Assembly (NCBI RefSeq): GCF_002959895.1
Contig: NZ_PPDD01000010.1
Coordinates: 62,001 to 126,000, forward strand
Direction of reading: 5' to 3'
Source of the DNA: Veillonella infantium
GTDB lineage: Bacteria > Bacillota > Negativicutes > Veillonellales > Veillonellaceae
DNA: 64,000 bases
Positions 1 through 8,749 of this stretch are shown here, piece by piece. Both the position numbers and the translations under genes were made by a program. Position 1 is the stretch's first letter, and every line of letters begins with the position of its first letter. The notes beneath the pieces are model-generated. The model saw only the letters and a program-made list of their open reading frames with translations, ran no database searches and was not told the DNA's origin.

Positions 1-332
1 GGTATCTCATGTTTAATGGGCGCCAAGGTGATGTCATCAATAAAGGAGGATATAAAATTTCTATTCCTGAAATGGAATCGTATTTACAATCCTTACAGGG
101 CGTTTCTGAAGTCGCAGTTATTACGATTAATGATGATATACGTGGGGAAGACTTTGTTGCTTATATGGTATTAGAGGATAATGTTGAATTAAGTAAAATT
201 ATTGAACGTATTCATCACGAAAGACCTTCAATTGAATGGCCAAAAGCAGTTCTAGAAATTCCTATGTTACCTCTTACAGAATGCTCAAAAGTTGATAAAC
301 AAAAGCTAAAAGAGTGGTATAATAAAGGGTAA
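1..332 (+). CDS. AMP-forming acyl-CoA synthetase/ligase, C-terminal part (5' end outside window)
   Basis: The open frame runs in from before base 1, so only the small C-terminal domain of an ANL-superfamily adenylating enzyme is visible. It opens with the hinge motif GRQGDVINKGGYKIS, which matches the GRxxDxIxxGGxxIS core that positions the mobile domain. It ends with SKVDKQKLKEW, the A10 motif whose lysine (SKVDK) contacts the acyl-adenylate. Such enzymes activate a carboxylic acid with ATP and usually pass it to CoA or a carrier protein. The substrate cannot be read from this fragment. An internal ATG at base 9 is not a start because the conserved frame continues upstream of it. The next gene follows after 27 bases with its own strong ribosome binding site. 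Confidence 0.85.
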   Translation, partial: YLMFNGRQGDVINKGGYKISIPEMESYLQSLQGVSEVAVITINDDIRGEDFVAYMVLEDNVELSKIIERIHHERPSIEWPKAVLEIPMLPLTECSKVDKQKLKEWYNKG

Positions 333-359
333 TCGTTTTTTCTATAAAAAGGAGGCATC

Positions 360-1358
360 ATGCAGATTAATAAGGCTGCGCTAGAGATTTTTGACTTTAC
401 GTCCTCTTTAGCCGTATATTCTGAACATGAACTAAAGGTTGGCGATCAAGCTATACAAGATTATATTGCAAATCATGTAGCTAAGGCTTTCAAAGACCCA
501 GGAGCTAGAACAGGTACCTTACATGATGCAAGTCCATTTGGTAAACAGCTAGTGGAATATAAAAATGGAAACCTCAAGTTTATAGATTTATCTAAGAACT
601 TAGGTGAAAGCTTGTTTACCTATATGAAGCAAGCAACGGATTCCGTTGTTATTGATACGATTATCTGTGAAACTATTACAGATGCATCTTATATTTGTAT
701 TCTTTTGTGCCAAGCGCATGATGCTTTTACACATCAACTATTTAGTGAGGATGATGGCAGTTTAGCCACAGAACTTGTTTCTCATAAGGCTGTGTTGCCG
801 ATGCCATCACAGAAATTACGAGCTTTTGCATCAATTAATTTACATGATTTTAGTGTTCGTATTTTTGAACCGAAAGGTGAGTTTGACGGTGAAGTATCCT
901 ATATCTTAGCCGATAAGGTATTACAATTAGGTACTAATCAATCCTCCCGAGATACAGTGAAAAAGGTAAAAGCTATTGTAGACAAGGTAGCTCAAGCACA
1001 CGAGTCGGATGGTGTTGTTGAATTGACGACGGCAAAGTCTATGATTGCTAAAAATGCTGAAGTATCTGATACAGTAGATCCTGTTCGTATTGTGGAAGAG
1101 GTATTTAAGGCGAATCCCATTCAACAAGAGGCGGCTAAGAAAGAATTAGCTGATGCAGATATGATGCGGCCATTACCGGTGAACCGTGAGTTTGCTACAA
1201 AGGTTGGAGAACATCACAAGATTAAAACAGATACGGGCATTGAAATCTCTTTCCCTGTGGAATATATGAAAAATCGCGAATTCATTGAAATTAAAACTAA
1301 TGATGATGGAACTTTACGCATTGAATTGAAAAATATTAATAAAATTGTAAATAAATAA
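360..1358 (+). CDS. Nucleoid-associated protein, NA37/YejK family
   Basis: A 332-residue protein whose whole length resembles the 37-kDa nucleoid-associated protein family (Pfam NA37). It begins with the typical 'INKAALEIFDF' segment, has a central 'SHKAVLPMPSQKLRAFASINL' type region (residues roughly 140-165) and a C-terminal 'IKTDTGIEISFPVEYM' block. Family members bind the nucleoid; their exact role is poorly known, and in Gram-positives they often lie among housekeeping genes. No membrane segment or signal peptide is seen. The start ATG is preceded by AAGGAGG at a good distance. It is probably cotranscribed with the ligase upstream. Function beyond family membership is not inferred. Confidence 0.8.
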   Translation: MQINKAALEIFDFTSSLAVYSEHELKVGDQAIQDYIANHVAKAFKDPGARTGTLHDASPFGKQLVEYKNGNLKFIDLSKNLGESLFTYMKQATDSVVIDTIICETITDASYICILLCQAHDAFTHQLFSEDDGSLATELVSHKAVLPMPSQKLRAFASINLHDFSVRIFEPKGEFDGEVSYILADKVLQLGTNQSSRDTVKKVKAIVDKVAQAHESDGVVELTTAKSMIAKNAEVSDTVDPVRIVEEVFKANPIQQEAAKKELADADMMRPLPVNREFATKVGEHHKIKTDTGIEISFPVEYMKNREFIEIKTNDDGTLRIELKNINKIVNK

Positions 1359-1444
1359 GAATAAGGCTATTTCTATTGATATATAGAAATTTATTATATA
1401 TTGATAAGATTTATTTGTTACGCTAATATATAAGGTGGAATATA

Positions 1445-1936
1445 GTGAGTAAAGAGAAACATAAAAAAACAAATGCATTACGTATTTTAGACACCCATAA
1501 GGTTCCTTATAGTATTAGTGAATATGAGTGGTCTGAAGAGCGGGCAGCTGGTCTTCATGTAGTGGACGCATTAGGGCTTGATGAAAAACAAGTTTTTAAA
1601 ACATTAGTTGGTAAGGGTGACAAAACAGGATATGTAGTATTTTGCATTCCTGTTGCAGCTGAATTAGATATGAAACAAGCTGCTCGTGTCAGTCATAATA
1701 AGTCTGTAGAGCTTGTTCATGTCAAGGACCTGCTAGGTATTACTGGCTATCTACGAGGAGGATGTTCTCCAGTGGGAATGAAAAAATTATTTCCCACATA
1801 TTTTGATGCTACTATGGAGCCTCAAGATTTTGTATATGTAAGTGCTGGTCTCCGAGGGATGCAAATGAAGGTAAATCCAAAAGATTTGGCATCTGTTGTA
1901 AATGCTGAATTTATAGCACTTACAATGGATCATTAA
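1445..1936 (+). CDS. ybaK: Cys-tRNA(Pro)/aminoacyl-tRNA deacylase, YbaK/EbsC type
   Basis: A 163-residue YbaK/ProX-like trans-editing domain. Family enzymes hydrolyse mischarged Cys-tRNA(Pro) in the cytoplasm. The diagnostic GYLRGGCSPVGMKK stretch (near residues 101-114) and the preceding 'VFKTLVGKG' segment, containing the lysine usually needed for catalysis, are both present, and length is normal for a stand-alone YbaK. Translation starts at a GTG with AAGGTGG just upstream; no in-frame ATG lies near. It ends ten bases before the RNase H gene, which suggests cotranscription. A different mischarged substrate is possible, since YbaK-family members vary in specificity. Confidence 0.85.
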   Translation: MSKEKHKKTNALRILDTHKVPYSISEYEWSEERAAGLHVVDALGLDEKQVFKTLVGKGDKTGYVVFCIPVAAELDMKQAARVSHNKSVELVHVKDLLGITGYLRGGCSPVGMKKLFPTYFDATMEPQDFVYVSAGLRGMQMKVNPKDLASVVNAEFIALTMDH

Positions 1937-1945
1937 GAGGTACGT

Positions 1946-2656
1946 ATGGCAAAGAAGTATTATGCAGTTCGTCAGGGTCGTGTACCAGGTGTATATACCA
2001 CATGGGCTGACTGTGAGAAACAGGTAAAAGGCTTTGGTGGGGCTATCTACAAGTCTTTTCTTACGGAAGCAGAAGCTCGTGCCTTTGTAGAAGATTCAGG
2101 TTTATCCTTAAGTGCTTTTATGAGCGCTCATAAGAGTGAATCAAAATCTTTGCAAGGGATGAAGAAGATAACTACAAAGGTTAGTTCTGGCATTCAAAAT
2201 AAGGTGTCCTCAGGTGAGGCAAAACTAGATTTTACTCACCGAAATCATGTAGTTGCTTATATTGATGGTAGTTATAATAAAGGGACTAATACTGTTGGCG
2301 CAGGTGGCGTTATCTTCTTGAATGGGAATAGGGAGACCTTTTCATTTCCATCTACGGATGAACGATATACATCATTTTGGAATGTAGCTGGTGAGCTATT
2401 AGCTGCTATGTATGTTATGAAATATGCTGTTGATCGCGGCGTTTCTGAATGTTCACTTTATTATGACTATATGGGCATTGAAATGTGGGCTACGAAGGGC
2501 TGGAAAAGAAATAATGCGCTTACTCAACAGTACGCAGCATTTTATGACTCTATAAAAGACCGTGTGCGCGTACACTTTCACAAGGTAGCTGCTCATACAG
2601 GCGATACATATAATGAAATGGCCGATGCACTAGCTAAACAAGGTGCAGGTATTTAG
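1946..2656 (+). CDS. rnhA: Ribonuclease H with N-terminal viroplasmin (hybrid-binding) domain
   Basis: A 236-residue RNase HI that degrades RNA in RNA-DNA hybrids. Residues about 4-50 (KKYYAVRQGRVPGVYTTW...) form the viroplasmin/hybrid-binding domain found in eukaryotic-type RNase H1; a Ser/Lys-rich linker follows to about residue 95. The catalytic domain carries the acidic set D107 (YIDGS), E150 (AGELLAA), D174 (YYDYMG) and D227 (MADALAK), with H217 in the flexible loop. All catalytic residues are therefore present. The spacing to ybaK upstream is 9 bases. This domain fusion is common in Firmicutes and is not a sign of a hybrid gene. Confidence 0.93.
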   Translation: MAKKYYAVRQGRVPGVYTTWADCEKQVKGFGGAIYKSFLTEAEARAFVEDSGLSLSAFMSAHKSESKSLQGMKKITTKVSSGIQNKVSSGEAKLDFTHRNHVVAYIDGSYNKGTNTVGAGGVIFLNGNRETFSFPSTDERYTSFWNVAGELLAAMYVMKYAVDRGVSECSLYYDYMGIEMWATKGWKRNNALTQQYAAFYDSIKDRVRVHFHKVAAHTGDTYNEMADALAKQGAGI

Positions 2657-2676
2657 AAAAAAGAAGGGAGGGTACT

Positions 2677-3600
2677 ATGAATATATGTGTTACAGGTGGG
2701 GCTGGATTTATTGGCTCTCATCTCGTTGATCGATTAATTGAATTAGGGCACAATGTGCTTGTTATAGATAATTTATCTACTGGTATGCGTTCTTTTGTAC
2801 ATGAAGCAGCTCAATTTATTGAGATGGATGTACGAGATCCAAAGCTAGTATCTATTTTTGAAGAGTTTAAGCCCTCTATTGTATTCCATGAGGCAGCGCA
2901 AACTATGGTTCAATCCTCTATGGAGAATCCTAGTTATGACTGTGATGTGAATCTATTGGGGCTTATTAATGTTTTAGATGCATGTCGTCAGGTGAAAGTT
3001 GAACAATTCTTAATGCCTTCGTCCGCTGCTGTTTATGGGGATTTAGCAGTATTGCCATTAACTGAGGAATTAAGTGGGATGCCTTCTTCCTTTTACGGAC
3101 TAACAAAGCTTACTGCAGAAGGTTATTTACGTATTTATCGTGAAGCCTTTGGATTAAATACAGTGTGCTTTAGATATGCCAATGTATATGGACCACGTCA
3201 AGGTGATGGTGGTGAAGGTGGCGTTATCAGTGTCTTTAACCGTTTGATCGTTGAAGGTCAGCCTTTAACCGTATACGGTGATGGGGAACAAACTAGAGAC
3301 TTCATTTATGTAGATGATGTGGTAGATGCTAATATTAAGGCTATGAGGAATAGTCAATGTACAGGTATTTATAATGTATCTACCAATAAGGGAACATCTG
3401 TTAATGAGTTGATTACGCGATTCCGTGCTATTAGTGGTGCAGACTTTATGGTGCACTATGAGGCTGAGCGGGTTGGGGATATCAAGCATTCTCGTTTAAG
3501 CAATGTCAAGGCGGAACGCGATTTTGGATTTGTAGCGTCCACAACATTAGATGAAGGCTTACAAAAAACATTAGAGTATTTTAAAGCTCATCATAAGTAA
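2677..3600 (+). CDS. NAD-dependent epimerase/dehydratase (GalE-like extended SDR)
   Basis: A 307-residue extended short-chain dehydrogenase. The NAD-binding TGGAGFIGSHL motif is at residues 6-16, and the active-site serine region (MPSSAAVYG) and YGLTK (the YxxxK pair) are present. The sequence most resembles UDP-glucose 4-epimerase-like enzymes of the shorter archaeal/bacterial type, which interconvert C4 epimers of UDP-hexoses or UDP-N-acetylhexosamines. A second, more classical galE lies at 5430-6419, so this one may act on a different sugar, for example the N-acetyl form; that is inference. A GGGAGGG ribosome binding site precedes the ATG. Confidence 0.8.
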   Translation: MNICVTGGAGFIGSHLVDRLIELGHNVLVIDNLSTGMRSFVHEAAQFIEMDVRDPKLVSIFEEFKPSIVFHEAAQTMVQSSMENPSYDCDVNLLGLINVLDACRQVKVEQFLMPSSAAVYGDLAVLPLTEELSGMPSSFYGLTKLTAEGYLRIYREAFGLNTVCFRYANVYGPRQGDGGEGGVISVFNRLIVEGQPLTVYGDGEQTRDFIYVDDVVDANIKAMRNSQCTGIYNVSTNKGTSVNELITRFRAISGADFMVHYEAERVGDIKHSRLSNVKAERDFGFVASTTLDEGLQKTLEYFKAHHK

Positions 3601-3620
3601 GGGATACAAGGTTTGGGGAT

Positions 3621-3899
3621 ATGAGTGATACACAATTTTGGGTAACTGTAGGTGTCTGGAATCTTATCGTATTTAGTATGTATGGATATGATAAATTATG
3701 TGCCATCAAGGGATATGGACGAATTTCAGAGTTTACTTTATTATTTTTAGCATTTGCCTTTGGTGGTGTAGGTGCTTTATTAGGCATGGTTCTGTGGCGC
3801 CATAAGATATTAAAGGTTAAATTTAAGCTGGCTATCCCTATCGCATTGTTGTGGTCTGTTTATGCAGTGGGTTTTGGCTATGGTTTGTGGGTGAAATGA
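3621..3899 (+). CDS. DUF1294-family small membrane protein
   Basis: A 92-residue integral membrane protein with about three hydrophobic segments: near residues 6-22, 36-58 and 70-90. The 'YGYDKLCAIKGYGRISEFTLL' region followed by 'FGGVGALLGMVLWRHK' is typical of the DUF1294 family, whose function is not known. In other proteins this domain is often fused to a cold-shock domain; here it stands alone. It lies 20 bases after the epimerase gene, and a candidate promoter for pgi follows it. Confidence 0.8.
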   Translation: MSDTQFWVTVGVWNLIVFSMYGYDKLCAIKGYGRISEFTLLFLAFAFGGVGALLGMVLWRHKILKVKFKLAIPIALLWSVYAVGFGYGLWVK

Positions 3900-3931
3900 T
3901 TGTATAAACTAATATTTTATTCATTGTTTTA

Positions 3932-3940
3932 TGGTATAAT
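3932..3940 (+). promoter_or_regulatory. Extended -10 promoter for pgi
   Basis: The sequence TGGTATAAT contains a perfect -10 hexamer with the TGn extension, 44 bases before the pgi start. No good -35 is visible at the right distance, as is usual for extended -10 promoters. The same TGGTATAAT string appears at the end of the secretin gene (8742-8750). Confidence 0.55.
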
Positions 3941-3983
3941 GAGTAGAATATTGTACATAAAATGTCAGTAAAGGAGATATTTG

Positions 3984-5420
3984 ATGTTGCGGTTACAATC
4001 GGGGTTCGAGTTAGATTACGCTAACATATATAATGAAAGTTGCATACAAGAACGAGACGTAAATAACTTTGAGCGTGCTATACAAAATGTTTGGCGTCAT
4101 ACAAATATTTTGCGTTCTACAGGCTTTGAAGAAGGACATGTTTCTAAGGATGGCTTGCCTGAACCGGTATTGTTTTACCAACTTCCTTATATTTCAGAAG
4201 ATGGTATCAATACACCTGCAATGTTGAAACGACTTTATGAACTGCGGGACTATGCTCGCCATAATATTGACACAGTTGTATCTGTAGGTATTGGTGGCTC
4301 TTACTTGGGTAGTAAGGTTATTTTTGATGTCCAATGTGGGGCGTTTTGGAATAATCTCAGTTCGGAAGAACGAAACGGATATCCACGGATGTATTTTGCA
4401 GGCTTTAATGTAGATGGTGATTATTTAGCTGGTCTTATTCGCACTTTAGAGTACCAAGCACAGACAAAAGGATCAGACTATAAGGTGATGCTCGTTATTA
4501 CATCTAAGTCAGGTTCTACCATCGAGCCAATGGCTAACTTTATGATTTTGGAAAAAGCTTTACAAGATCGTAATATAAATTATGAAGTGGTAGCTGTTAC
4601 CGATATGTCTGATGATGAACATCCTACAGTTTTACGCTCTATGGCAATAGAGAATCATTGGAAGACCTATAGTATTCCTTATGGTGTAGGTGGTCGTTTC
4701 TCTGTATTTACTGAAGTAGGTTTTGTTACAGCTGCTCTAGTAGGATTTGATATTGAAGGTTTCTTGGCAGGTGCAGCTTCAATGGATGCGGCCTGTCAAG
4801 AAGAGGATATTTTTAAAAATCCTGCTTTATTAAGTGCTTTACTAAAATATATTGCGTCTGAACGGTACGGTCGTATTATTGAGGTGTTTATGCCTTATGG
4901 TGAAGCTCTTCACTCCTTATCTGATTGGTATGTACAACTATTATCCGAATCTTTAGGGAAGATGAGTAATACTTGCTTACCATATGGTCGTACGCCGGTT
5001 GCTGCAGTAGGGACTATGGATATGCATGCTCAAGTACAAGAGCATCAAGAGGGTCGTCTTAATAAGGTGGTTCAATTTATTAAGGTTAAGGATTGGAAAC
5101 ATAATCTCGTAGTGCCTAATACACATAGTCAATATGAAAGATTACAAGCACTTGGAAATGTAGGTATTTGTGATATTTTAAATATTGCCTTAGATGCCAA
5201 TAGAGAGGCCTTATCCAGTGATAATCGCTTCAACATGACTATAACTGTACCAACGCTTAATGCATTCCATTTAGGGGAAATTATGTTTATGCATTGTTGG
5301 GCGGTTTATTTCGAGTCTATTTTTGCTGGTGTTGATGCTTTTGACCAACCAGGTGTTGAGGTCTATAAACGTCTCATCGGGCCTAAATTAGCTCGTGCAA
5401 AGGATACACATAATTCATAA
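3984..5420 (+). CDS. pgi: Glucose-6-phosphate isomerase
   Basis: Interconverts glucose-6-phosphate and fructose-6-phosphate, linking glycolysis/gluconeogenesis to nucleotide-sugar supply. Family signatures are clear: the phosphate-binding 'SKSGSTIEPMANF' region, VGGRFSVFTEVG, and the C-terminal AFDQPGVEVYKR block with the catalytic lysine. I chose the ATG at 3984 rather than the TTG one codon upstream because the AAGGAG box at 3971-3976 is then seven bases away. At 478 residues it is of the shorter bacterial type. Its neighbours, two epimerases, suggest a role in feeding surface-sugar synthesis. galE begins nine bases after its stop. Confidence 0.95.
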   Translation: MLRLQSGFELDYANIYNESCIQERDVNNFERAIQNVWRHTNILRSTGFEEGHVSKDGLPEPVLFYQLPYISEDGINTPAMLKRLYELRDYARHNIDTVVSVGIGGSYLGSKVIFDVQCGAFWNNLSSEERNGYPRMYFAGFNVDGDYLAGLIRTLEYQAQTKGSDYKVMLVITSKSGSTIEPMANFMILEKALQDRNINYEVVAVTDMSDDEHPTVLRSMAIENHWKTYSIPYGVGGRFSVFTEVGFVTAALVGFDIEGFLAGAASMDAACQEEDIFKNPALLSALLKYIASERYGRIIEVFMPYGEALHSLSDWYVQLLSESLGKMSNTCLPYGRTPVAAVGTMDMHAQVQEHQEGRLNKVVQFIKVKDWKHNLVVPNTHSQYERLQALGNVGICDILNIALDANREALSSDNRFNMTITVPTLNAFHLGEIMFMHCWAVYFESIFAGVDAFDQPGVEVYKRLIGPKLARAKDTHNS

Positions 5421-5429
5421 GGGGGAACT

Positions 5430-6419
5430 ATGAATATTTTAGTAACAGGTGGTGCTGGTTATATTGGGAGTCATACTGTACGTGCCTTACAACAAGCAGG
5501 TTATACACCAATCATTGTAGATAATTTATCTCGCGGACATGTGGAATCTATTCCTGAAGGGGTTACATTCTACAATATGGATATTGCAGATCCTAAGTTA
5601 GTCGATATTATGAAAGACCATAACATCATTGGTGTTATGCATTTTGCAGCCCATTCTCAAGTTGGAGAATCAATGGTAAATCCAGCTATTTATTATGAAA
5701 ATAATGTAGTTGGCTCCTATCACCTTATTGAATCTGCTCGTACTGCGGGTGTAAAACATTTTGTGTTTTCTAGTACTGCTGCTGTATATGGCGAACCAGA
5801 GGTAGTGCCAATTCGTGAAGATGCTCAATTGCATCCTACAAATGTATATGGTCGTACTAAGTTAATGATTGAAGAAATGTTATCTGACTATAGTTCAATT
5901 TATGGTTCCACTTATGTTGCATTGCGTTACTTCAATGCTGCAGGTGCCGATCCATCTGGTACGATTGGGGAAGACCATCATCCAGAGACTCATTTGATTC
6001 CACTTGTGCTCGATGCAGCTCGTGGTAAAAGAGAACATATAACTGTATTTGGCACTGACTATGATACAGCTGATGGTACATGTGTGCGCGACTATATTCA
6101 TGTTAATGATTTGGCAACTGCTCACGTATTAGCTATGGACTATTTAAGTAAAGGTGGGGAATCCCAAGTATTTAATCTTGGTAGTGGAAATGGCTTCTCC
6201 GTAAAAGAAATCATTGAAACTGCAAAAGAAGTTACAGGCATCGATATTCCTGTTCAATATGGTGATCGTCGTGCAGGGGACCCTGGTACATTGATTGCTT
6301 CTTCTGAAAAGATTAAAAACTTACTTGGTTGGGACCCTAAATTTAGTAATGTAGCTGATGTTATTAAGGATGCTTGGAAATGGCATACATCTCATCCTGA
6401 TGGTTTTAAAAGCAAATAA
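5430..6419 (+). CDS. galE: UDP-glucose 4-epimerase
   Basis: A 329-residue classical GalE. Features are TGGAGYIGSHTVRAL (NAD binding, residues 6-20), the FSSTAAVYG active-site strand, YGRTK (YxxxK), LRYFNAAGAD, and the C-terminal 'RRAGDPGTLIASSEKI' stretch that is strongly diagnostic of GalE. It interconverts UDP-glucose and UDP-galactose and so supplies galactose for surface glycans. GGGGG precedes the ATG, and the gene is tightly coupled to pgi. A strong intrinsic terminator follows at 6456-6501, ending this transcription unit. Confidence 0.95.
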   Translation: MNILVTGGAGYIGSHTVRALQQAGYTPIIVDNLSRGHVESIPEGVTFYNMDIADPKLVDIMKDHNIIGVMHFAAHSQVGESMVNPAIYYENNVVGSYHLIESARTAGVKHFVFSSTAAVYGEPEVVPIREDAQLHPTNVYGRTKLMIEEMLSDYSSIYGSTYVALRYFNAAGADPSGTIGEDHHPETHLIPLVLDAARGKREHITVFGTDYDTADGTCVRDYIHVNDLATAHVLAMDYLSKGGESQVFNLGSGNGFSVKEIIETAKEVTGIDIPVQYGDRRAGDPGTLIASSEKIKNLLGWDPKFSNVADVIKDAWKWHTSHPDGFKSK

Positions 6420-6455
6420 AACAAGAACAAATCCTTTTGATTTGTCAATATAATG

Positions 6456-6501
6456 AATGACTCTATTAGTCACCTAGGTGACTGGTAGAGTCATTTTTTT
6501 G
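6456..6501 (+). terminator. Intrinsic terminator after galE
   Basis: A long inverted repeat centred on CACCTAGGTG. The arms, 6456-6475 and 6476-6495, pair over their whole length with two G-U pairs, and an uninterrupted T tract follows to 6500. This is one of the strongest terminators in the window. Confidence 0.92.
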
Positions 6502-6516
6502 TAGGAATTTAAAAGG

Positions 6517-6543
6517 ACCTCCTAGAATATGTCAGCAGGAGGT
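6517..6543 (+). promoter_or_regulatory. Hairpin that buries the ribosome binding site of the PulC-like gene
   Basis: ACCTCCT (6517-6523) is the exact complement of AGGAGGT (6537-6543), which is the Shine-Dalgarno sequence six bases before the ATG at 6549. The 13-base loop between them would allow a 7-bp stem in the mRNA, hiding the ribosome binding site. It lies directly after the galE terminator. Seen in the sequence; a regulatory effect is inferred. Confidence 0.5.
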
Positions 6544-6548
6544 GGAAT

Positions 6549-7379
6549 ATGAACTTACAAGATTATATACAACGCATTAAATTATGGATTGATAAACAGT
6601 ATTTTATTATTCGTCACTATAAAATTATTATTTCTATTTTTCTTGTAATTATAGTTGGCGTATTAATCGTTGGTGCTTTATATCCTCACGAAGAAGAACG
6701 TGTTCATGTACAACCTAAGCATGTTAATAGTGAGGAAAATAATCAGACCCGATTAAGTTCAAAAGAATCATCAGACGGAGTTTCACATAATAGACAGAAA
6801 CATCATAACAGTGATGCTATAGAAACGAGAAAAGATGACGATCTAAAAACTAAAAGTGAGGGCCGTTTGTTATATGATGTGAGCAGCGTGGAACGCGGGC
6901 ATCCTTGGAGAGAGGTTTTTAAAGATTTACCAGATAATGATGTACATGGTAGACATGAAGATACTAAGGATGTAGATGAAGTGGCTGATAGCATTAATGA
7001 TATGCAAGGGTTTAATAATAGTAAGTACTCAGGCAGGGATACATATAAAGGACGGACTAATAGGTATAAAACCAGGAGAACACAGAATAAGAATAAACAC
7101 ACAGGGGATAAAACCATTAGTGATAGCAGTGATGATTTTACTAATAATCAAATTAATTCAAAGTCTCATAGTAGGTTAAATTCTTCGAGTATGGAACAGC
7201 CTGTTGAACTTGTTGGTATTGTTGAGGGCAATGAGATTATTGCTATTTTACGAAAAGGTACAGAGGAGCAAATGGTTACTGTTGGGATGGTTTGGCATGG
7301 CGTTACTGTCTCTAATATAAGTGCAAGTGGTGTAGAAATCGTTGAAGGAGGTTCATCACGGTGGTTAAAAATCAATTAG
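6549..7379 (+). CDS. PulC/PilP-like inner-membrane protein of a secretin system
   Basis: A 276-residue protein with a single N-terminal membrane anchor (about residues 26-45, IISIFLVIIVGVLIVGALY) after a short cytoplasmic segment. A long hydrophilic linker of roughly 165 residues rich in Asp, Asn, Ser, Lys and His follows. The C-terminal ~60 residues (VELVGIVEGNEIIAILRKG...MVWHGVTVSNISASGVEI) form a small beta domain resembling the secretin-contacting homology region of GspC/PulC or PilP. It overlaps the downstream secretin gene by 19 bases, so the two are probably translated together and form a bridge from inner membrane to outer membrane. The linker has an AT-rich, repetitive codon make-up unlike the neighbours. 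The precise system (pilus, type II-like or competence) cannot be told from this window. Confidence 0.6.
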   Translation: MNLQDYIQRIKLWIDKQYFIIRHYKIIISIFLVIIVGVLIVGALYPHEEERVHVQPKHVNSEENNQTRLSSKESSDGVSHNRQKHHNSDAIETRKDDDLKTKSEGRLLYDVSSVERGHPWREVFKDLPDNDVHGRHEDTKDVDEVADSINDMQGFNNSKYSGRDTYKGRTNRYKTRRTQNKNKHTGDKTISDSSDDFTNNQINSKSHSRLNSSSMEQPVELVGIVEGNEIIAILRKGTEEQMVTVGMVWHGVTVSNISASGVEIVEGGSSRWLKIN

Positions 7380-8749
7380 GTAAGGATTGCTTACGTAGTA
7401 GAGTGACCATAGTAAGAAAAAAACTATTCAAAGCTAGCATACTACTAAAAATAATTATAATAGTGGTTATGTTTCTATATGCATCATTAGGGGAATCTTC
7501 TATAGTATTAGCGAGTAATACAGGGCCAGCAGTAACTACTAATCTAGAAAGCGATAGGGACTCACTAGATAGAGAAATTAGTAATGGTAAATCAAATAAT
7601 AATAATGACATAGAAAAGGATAACGTAATTAATGAAAAGGGCGAGCTGAGAAAATCAAAAGAATCAATTACGATATCCGTTCGTAATGCTTCTCTAAAAG
7701 AAACAGTATTAGGGATTTGTCGGAGTTATCGTATATCTGTTATGGGTGTAGAATCTTTAACAGGTAACATTACGGCTACTGTGCAAGGTGAAACACCAGA
7801 GGATCTTATAAAAGAATTAGGAAGGCTATATCATTTTTCCGTTTCAAAACAATATAATACGATTCTTATTGAGCCAGATGACAAAGCACTTGAAAATAGA
7901 GAATTATATGTTATAACACCGGAGCATTTGCCAGCAGAGTCTTTAAAAAATATAATGGGCACTGTTGTGAAACATGATAAAATGGCGGTACTTTCAGAAC
8001 AAAATGAAGTGATTATGCATTTGACCAGTGGAGAGAAACGGCGTGTAGAAACACTGGTTAAAGCTATAGATAAGGAGCCTAAGCAAGTACAATTAGAAGC
8101 GACAGTCATTGCTATGGAACAATCTTATGCAAAGGAGCAAGGCATTCGGTGGTCGTGGCTTAGCTTGACAGGACATGGTGAAGATAAAACTAATTCTTAC
8201 GGGGCCGTTACCTTTGGTAAAACACCCGGTGGTGAAGCCTATAAATTTTTTGTGAAACCCGAGTTGAGTCTTATGGAAAGTTCCGGTAAAGCCGCGCTAA
8301 TTGCTAAGCCATCTATTATGGCCTTAAATGGTGAAACAGCACATATCTTGATCGGTGAACGTATCCCTGTTATAGAAGAGTCCGAAGTGAATGGCGAACG
8401 TAAGCGTTCTACACGTTATGAAGAGGTGGGGATTAAGTTAAACTACACGCCTATTATTACTGGGGATGGCGGTGTAGATGCAAAAATTCACGCTGAAGTA
8501 AGTACACCTATCATGGTATCCGAAATGAAAGCTTATAAAATTAGTACGCGGCAAGCACATACACGGGTGCGGTTACAACCTGGAGAGGTACTCGTTATAG
8601 GTGGACTTATGGATAATCGCAATCAACATCAAATTCAAAAAGTACCTATTTTAGGAGATATTCCTTTACTAGGTAAATTATTCCGACATAGTAGAAAAAC
8701 AAAAGATTCTATAGAGATGCTAATATTAGTTCGGGCAATTGTGGTATAA
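7361..8749 (+). CDS. Secretin (GspD/PilQ-type outer-membrane pore), short form
   Basis: A 462-residue secretin. It starts at a GTG with AAGGAGG nine bases upstream, inside the end of the preceding gene. Residues about 25-50 form a signal/anchor; a spacer follows, then an STN/N0-like domain (about 100-165), one N1-like ring domain (about 175-225), and the C-terminal secretin domain from about 240. The last contains QPGEVLVIGGLMDNR and the hallmark VPILGDIPLLGKLFRH near residues 424-450. It has fewer N domains than a full GspD. Secretins form multimeric pores in the outer membrane, so this is direct evidence for a diderm cell. No ATPase, pilin or assembly platform gene is nearby, so the partner machinery must be encoded elsewhere. 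Confidence 0.85.
   Translation: MVKNQLGKDCLRSRVTIVRKKLFKASILLKIIIIVVMFLYASLGESSIVLASNTGPAVTTNLESDRDSLDREISNGKSNNNNDIEKDNVINEKGELRKSKESITISVRNASLKETVLGICRSYRISVMGVESLTGNITATVQGETPEDLIKELGRLYHFSVSKQYNTILIEPDDKALENRELYVITPEHLPAESLKNIMGTVVKHDKMAVLSEQNEVIMHLTSGEKRRVETLVKAIDKEPKQVQLEATVIAMEQSYAKEQGIRWSWLSLTGHGEDKTNSYGAVTFGKTPGGEAYKFFVKPELSLMESSGKAALIAKPSIMALNGETAHILIGERIPVIEESEVNGERKRSTRYEEVGIKLNYTPIITGDGGVDAKIHAEVSTPIMVSEMKAYKISTRQAHTRVRLQPGEVLVIGGLMDNRNQHQIQKVPILGDIPLLGKLFRHSRKTKDSIEMLILVRAIVV

Noticed and set aside
6449-6454. TATAAT just before the galE terminator, a possible promoter for the secretin pair
   Set aside because: No usable -35, and transcription would begin inside the terminator stem.
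6803-7179. Open frames on both strands inside the PulC-like gene
   Set aside because: They come from the low-complexity linker and have no binding sites or family features.
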